NCBI GenBank assembly: GCA_945905815.1
Contig: CAMDQH010000014.1
Location: 1-54,259 of the forward strand
Source of the DNA: Bacteriovorax stolpii
GTDB taxonomy: Bacteria > Bdellovibrionota > Bacteriovoracia > Bacteriovoracales > Bacteriovoracaceae
DNA length: 54,259 bases
Reading direction: 5' to 3'
Position numbers and translations under genes: made by a program. Below, piece after piece: positions 50,954 to 54,259 of this stretch (positions are counted from its first letter, which is position 1; every line of letters begins with the position of its first letter). The notes beneath the pieces are model-generated. The model saw only the letters and a program-made list of their open reading frames with translations, was not told the DNA's origin and made no database searches.

Positions 50954-52831
50954 ATGAGTACACGTAAAGGTTCGATTTCAGTAAAGACTAACGACATTTT
51001 TCCTATCATCAAAAAATGGCTTTACTCGGAGCATGATATTTTTATCCGGGAACTGGCCTCCAATGCCTGTGACGCCATAACCAAGCGCTCAACCCTTGCC
51101 CGCTCTCAAGGCCATGAAACTCCTGAGGGAAAGGTTAAAATTGAGGTAGATAAGGCCAATCGTACGATTACGATTAGCGATAACGGCTTAGGAATGAATG
51201 AATCTGAAGTTGAAAAATACATCGCTCAGCTCGCCTTCTCGGGAGCTGAAGAATTTGTCAAAAAGATGAAAGACTCAGGCGTGACTTCTGCCAAAGACGA
51301 AATCATCGGTAAATTCGGTCTCGGTTTTTATTCGGCCTTCATGGTTTCTGAAAAAGTTGAAGTAGAATCTCTATCAATGGTTGCAGGATCAGTTCCTACC
51401 AAATGGACTTGTCTTGGTGATACTGACTACGAATTCTCTGAATCAACTAAAGCAGAGATTGGTACCACTATAACACTTTTTATCAACGCTGAATCAGAAG
51501 ACTTTCTAAATGCCTGGAAAGTTCGTGAAACACTAAATCGTTATTGTGATTTCATGCCTTCTCCAATCGCCCTTCTCGATTTAAGTGACAAGGAAGCGAA
51601 AGAAGAAATTATCAACGAAACAACTCCAGTCTGGAGAAAAGATCCAACAACAGTAACTGATGAAGAGTATAAGAGTTTTTACCGCAAAATGTTTCCGGCC
51701 GACCAAGAGCCACTTTTTTGGTTACATTTAAATGTGGACCATCCATTTACACTTCAGGGTGTTTTATTCTTTCCTAAAGTTAATGCGAGTAAACCGGTTC
51801 AGGAAAACGGGATCAAACTTTATTCTAAGCAAGTGTTTGTTTCTGATAACATCAAGAGCGTCGTACCAGACTTCTTAGGACTTCTTAAAGGTGCCATTGA
51901 TTCAACAGATATTCCTTTAAACGTTTCTCGTTCATCACTTCAAGGTGATCCGAATATCAAAAAAATCTCTAACTACATCATTAAGAAAGTTGCTGAGTCA
52001 CTCAAGAAACTCTTCAATAATGATCGTGAAAAATACGAGAAAGCTTGGGAAGACATTGGTCTTTTCGTCAAATACGGCTGTATGCAAGACACGAAATTTG
52101 ATGAGGTCATGAGGAATTTCGTCCTCTTCAGAAACTCAGAAGGCAAACTAGTCACTTTTGATGAGTACCAAGCTTCAGTTCCTGAAGCCTATAAAGAAAA
52201 GCTTAAAGATAAGTACGTTTATTTTGAAAAAAATCTGAGCGACGAATCCCTCCGTAAGCAATTGTTGACTGAAGGCATTCAAGTTATTGAGACAGATCAA
52301 TACATTGATCCGCATTTCATGCAGCATACTGAGATGGGAAAACAAGAAGAAAGATCTTACAAGTTTGCAGCAATAGATTCTGAAGTTGAAAACTTGCTTG
52401 AAAGCGCCGAGACAACTGCCGATGACATCAAGATCAAAGATTTCTTTAAGCAGGTTTTAGTTGGTGACAATAAAGACATGGAAATGAAACTTGACGTAGA
52501 TGTTAAAAATCTTAAAAACGCTTCATCTAGTGCTTATTTTAAAGTTGATGAGAACATGAAGCGCTTTCAGCAAATGACAAAATCCATGGGAAATACTGCT
52601 TTCTCAATGCCAATTAAAAAGACTCTGGTAGTTAATCCATCTAATACTCTGATCCAAAATGCACTAAAGATTTGGGAAAAGGGTGAGAAAAAAGAATTGG
52701 CCGAAAAGATAGCTCATCACGTTCAGGACCTTGCTTCTCTTTCATCTGAAGGATTATCTTCTGAAGAAAAAGAAAAATTTGTATCTCGCAGTCAGTCTCT
52801 CGTTCAGGAACTTTCTCAGTTTATTGTTTAA
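50954..52831 (+). CDS. htpG: Chaperone HtpG (Hsp90)
   Basis: 625 residues from ATG 50954, chosen for GGGAGAAGG upstream; an ATG at 50930 would add eight residues and precede that site. The GHKL ATPase domain shows SEHDIFIRELASNACDAITK (about 27-46), SDNGLGMNESEV (about 76-87) and GKFGLGFYSAF. The middle domain and C-terminal dimerisation domain are present at normal length. ATP-driven protein-folding chaperone in the cytosol. A sigma32-like promoter lies upstream. Confidence 0.97.
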   Translation: MSTRKGSISVKTNDIFPIIKKWLYSEHDIFIRELASNACDAITKRSTLARSQGHETPEGKVKIEVDKANRTITISDNGLGMNESEVEKYIAQLAFSGAEEFVKKMKDSGVTSAKDEIIGKFGLGFYSAFMVSEKVEVESLSMVAGSVPTKWTCLGDTDYEFSESTKAEIGTTITLFINAESEDFLNAWKVRETLNRYCDFMPSPIALLDLSDKEAKEEIINETTPVWRKDPTTVTDEEYKSFYRKMFPADQEPLFWLHLNVDHPFTLQGVLFFPKVNASKPVQENGIKLYSKQVFVSDNIKSVVPDFLGLLKGAIDSTDIPLNVSRSSLQGDPNIKKISNYIIKKVAESLKKLFNNDREKYEKAWEDIGLFVKYGCMQDTKFDEVMRNFVLFRNSEGKLVTFDEYQASVPEAYKEKLKDKYVYFEKNLSDESLRKQLLTEGIQVIETDQYIDPHFMQHTEMGKQEERSYKFAAIDSEVENLLESAETTADDIKIKDFFKQVLVGDNKDMEMKLDVDVKNLKNASSSAYFKVDENMKRFQQMTKSMGNTAFSMPIKKTLVVNPSNTLIQNALKIWEKGEKKELAEKIAHHVQDLASLSSEGLSSEEKEKFVSRSQSLVQELSQFIV

Positions 52832-52844
52832 TTCGACTCAAATA

Positions 52845-52875
52845 AAAGAGGGCCCGCATTTGCGGGCCCATCTCT
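52845..52875. terminator. Bidirectional terminator between htpG and the DksA-type gene
   Basis: GGGCCCGCA (52850-52858) and TGCGGGCCC (52861-52869) make a perfect 9-bp stem with a 2-base loop. The minus side continues CTCTTTTATTT and the plus side ATCTCTT. Confidence 0.75.
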
Positions 52876-52896
52876 TAACCGATTTTAATATCCTTC

Positions 52897-53376
52897 CTAG
52901 CCCACAATATCTTGGTATGACCCATGACTTAAATGAAAGTCAGATGTACCTGTTTCATCTCTATGAAAACCTTTTTCAAGCTGCTCGATTGGCAGAGAAC
53001 GACCGCCAATCTTAGAAGAGTCACGATTCCTATCTACTAACTGATTCTCCTGCTTTTCTTCAAGCTCCTTGCAGTGAATACAAAGATCCGCTGTAGGGCG
53101 CGCTAGAAGGCGGTTATAAGTGATTTCGGCGCCGCACTCCTCACATTCACCGAATGTTCCTTCGTCAATTTTATGAAGAGATTTACGAACTTTATTTAAG
53201 TATATAGCGTTACGTGCCTTTAAACGGAAGTCCATCTGGTTGGCCTTCTCAGTTGACACGATATCAACATCATCGCCTTCAAGAGTAGTTGGAGAAAGTT
53301 TTGCTTCAAAAACTTCTTCTTCAGAAATGATTTCCAAAAAAAGATTTTTGAATTGTTCGATTGTTGCCTTTTCCAT
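52897..53376 (-). CDS. DksA/TraR-family zinc-finger protein
   Basis: 159 residues. An N-terminal coiled-coil-like helix pair with an acidic tip (GDDVDIVSTEKA, Asp35 and Asp38, like the DxxDxA tip of DksA) is followed by a C4 zinc finger Cys78, Cys81, Cys99, Cys102 (CEECG and CIHCK). It then has a ~50-residue C-terminal extension. DksA binds the RNA polymerase secondary channel and acts with ppGpp. AGGAG precedes the ATG. The gene has a ~140-nt leader behind a strong sigma54-like promoter, so it may serve a specific stress or life-cycle role rather than being the housekeeping DksA. Confidence 0.9.
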   Translation of the reverse strand: MEKATIEQFKNLFLEIISEEEVFEAKLSPTTLEGDDVDIVSTEKANQMDFRLKARNAIYLNKVRKSLHKIDEGTFGECEECGAEITYNRLLARPTADLCIHCKELEEKQENQLVDRNRDSSKIGGRSLPIEQLEKGFHRDETGTSDFHLSHGSYQDIVG

Positions 53377-53527
53377 AAATCACTCCTTAATTAAATATCT
53401 TCCTTAAAGTTGCTCGGTTTCAATCCTTGATACCGACTGCCTTTCCATGGCGAGATATAGAAGGTGACATTCTGTTGTCTTGAACCACTCATCCATGAGT
53501 GTCCTTCACATCTCTCGGATCACATTG

Positions 53528-53544
53528 AGCATAAATCGTGCCAA
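53528..53544 (-). promoter_or_regulatory. sigma54-like -24/-12 promoter
   Basis: The minus strand reads TTGGCACGATTTATGCT. Against TGGCACG-R-NNN-TTGCW, 15 of 16 positions fit, including the invariant GG and GC ten bases apart. It would start transcription near 53516 and read into the DksA-type gene. Confidence 0.7.
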
Positions 53545-53616
53545 CTCCACACCTATCCCTTTTTTAATCAGTTACAGATAGCCGCCATGACAATTTCTTA
53601 CAAACAGGGGGCAGAT

Positions 53617-53657
53617 TGGCCTTAAGCAGTGCCGGAGGGGCTCCGAATTAAGGGCCA
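53617..53657. other. Stable hairpin, possible structured RNA
   Basis: TGGCC and TTAA pair with TTAA (one bulged G) and GGCCA, around an inner stem CGGAG-3-CTCCG. Further GGCCA/TGGCC-type complementarities follow to about 53710. The surrounding 100 bp are GC-rich compared with neighbours and encode no protein. It does not match 6S, SRP or tmRNA as far as I can tell. Confidence 0.4.
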
Positions 53658-53774
53658 CTTAGACCATTCTTGGTGGCCAAACGCGCGTAAGACCCTGTAA
53701 GTTCTACGTGACCACTGGCGTTAAAAGTCGACTTGATATAGAAATGCGCATCTTAAATATATCGGAGATATATA

Positions 53775-54242
53775 GTGAAAACATTTATTACAATTATAAG
53801 TCTTACACTTTCGTTGGGTGCCTTTGCTCAAGAAAAAATTATTCTCAATAGTGAGATAGCACTAGTTAATAGTACCGAGGGCATTCTGCTTCGTACGGCC
53901 GAGACTCCAGGAATAGTTAAAGTATTATTTAACGTCCCTATGACTAGAAACGTTTGCGTGAAATACAGACGCACTTCAGGTGGTAGAGGATCTCAAAGTA
54001 AATGTGTAAAATACGATAAAGTTACTACCAACGAAGCGGATAAAGTAAAAATCAAATTTGAAAAATTACCAGCTCTCGGCGGTTCTGAAGAAGAAACATT
54101 TTCAGTCAAGGCAGTTCAGCGCCGCATAGATAGCGAGAACGTTATCTATACTATTACATCATCTACAAATAGCCACGTCGTAATCAAGAAAGGAATTCTT
54201 GGATATGACAGTTACGTAATCGAACTTAAAGCAGACCAATAG
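53775..54242 (+). CDS. Small secreted protein, unknown
   Basis: 155 residues from GTG with GGAG upstream. Signal peptide cleaves after GAFA (18). The exported remainder is beta-rich and carries two Cys (VCVKYRRT... and SKCVKYDK, repeating a CVKY motif) that could form a disulfide. Many Lys, Thr and Val. No family recognised. Apparently complete at the right edge of the window. Confidence 0.72.
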   Translation: MKTFITIISLTLSLGAFAQEKIILNSEIALVNSTEGILLRTAETPGIVKVLFNVPMTRNVCVKYRRTSGGRGSQSKCVKYDKVTTNEADKVKIKFEKLPALGGSEEETFSVKAVQRRIDSENVIYTITSSTNSHVVIKKGILGYDSYVIELKADQ

Positions 54243-54259
54243 TATTGAAATAAAATAAC

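Larger units (their letters stand above)
53377..53774. other. 398-bp intergenic region with sigma54-like promoter and structured stretch
   Basis: No convincing gene. The minus half holds the leader and sigma54-like promoter of the DksA-type gene. The leader contains a perfect hairpin, CACTCAT-2-ATGAGTG. The plus half is GC-richer than its surroundings and can fold (53617-53657). Near 53727 TTGATA could be part of a promoter for the 53775 gene, though its -10 is poor. Confidence 0.6.

Noticed and set aside
53600-53710. Structured stretch as 4.5S, 6S or tmRNA
   Set aside because: None of the hallmark sequences (SRP GGAAGCAGCC-type loop, 6S bubble, tmRNA tRNA-like ends) could be found.
1-54259. 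tRNA, rRNA, CRISPR array, prophage or intact insertion sequence
   Set aside because: Looked for by eye (cloverleaf patterns, regularly spaced repeats, transposase motifs) and not found.

Overview
The window is an AT-rich, gene-dense piece of a Gram-negative chromosome. The gene content suggests a Bdellovibrio-and-like-organisms bacterium, most likely the Bacteriovorax/Peredibacter side of Bdellovibrionota. Reasons: Pal with OmpA-type peptidoglycan binding, FliL, HD-GYP and GGDEF proteins, a Gld-type ABC module, a bactofilin, degenerate receiver/coiled-coil proteins like those of gliding or predatory delta-type bacteria, many small lipoproteins, and a large salvage and scavenging set (thymidine kinase, two phosphoribosyltransferases, S1/P1 nuclease, asparaginase, alanine dehydrogenase). 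This placement is inference; there is no rRNA or other decisive marker. I saw no tRNA, rRNA, CRISPR array, complete insertion sequence or prophage.

Layout. 0-0.3 kb: one copy of a ~150-bp dispersed repeat abutting the 3' remnant of a gene. 0.3-2.8 kb: sucC-sucD-ndk (minus) from a recognisable promoter to a terminator. 2.9-6.1 kb: MBL-fold hydrolase, a GYF-like membrane protein and a ureohydrolase. 6.5-12 kb: envelope and translation-quality run pal, DUF4398 lipoprotein, CpoB-like, tsaD, rsmA, OMP, smpB, DUF2203-like, mostly overlapping. 12-17.8 kb: permease, DUF2252 protein, a membrane protein, and an RNase H-like/GHMP kinase/hpt/upp operon. 18-19.3 kb: small secreted Cys protein and HD-GYP phosphodiesterase. 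19.3-20 kb: 700-bp gene-poor island holding two more copies of the repeat and a possible gene relic. 20-26.8 kb: secreted protein, tdk, and a five-gene ABC/GldG/DUF4340/membrane operon. 26.9-33.9 kb: NrnA-like DHH phosphoesterase, glycosyltransferase-like, DMT exporter, trmFO, nadE and a Lys/Ala-tailed helical protein.

33.9-39.5 kb is the most suggestive cluster. A pseudo-receiver-GGDEF protein is translationally coupled to a pseudo-receiver/acidic/coiled-coil protein. They are divergent from an L,D-transpeptidase, a membrane coiled-coil protein and a bactofilin. Together they look like a c-di-GMP/cytoskeleton/cell-wall morphogenesis module. 39.5-46.2 kb: an active plus inactive M16 peptidase pair, a PhnP-like hydrolase starting 16 bp from the divergent peptidase gene, ald, fliL, an unusually small ORF, a rhomboid-like protein with Thr in place of the catalytic Ser, and a VOC epimerase. 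46.2-54.2 kb: large Cys-rich lipoprotein, 2-hydroxyacid dehydrogenase behind a perfect 16-bp palindrome, S1/P1 nuclease with a single-domain asparaginase, htpG with a sigma32-like promoter, a DksA-type protein with a strong sigma54-like promoter, a structured intergenic stretch, and a small secreted protein.

The repeat at the left edge is inverted relative to its copy at 19.6 kb. The two therefore bracket the first 19.5 kb and could allow its inversion.
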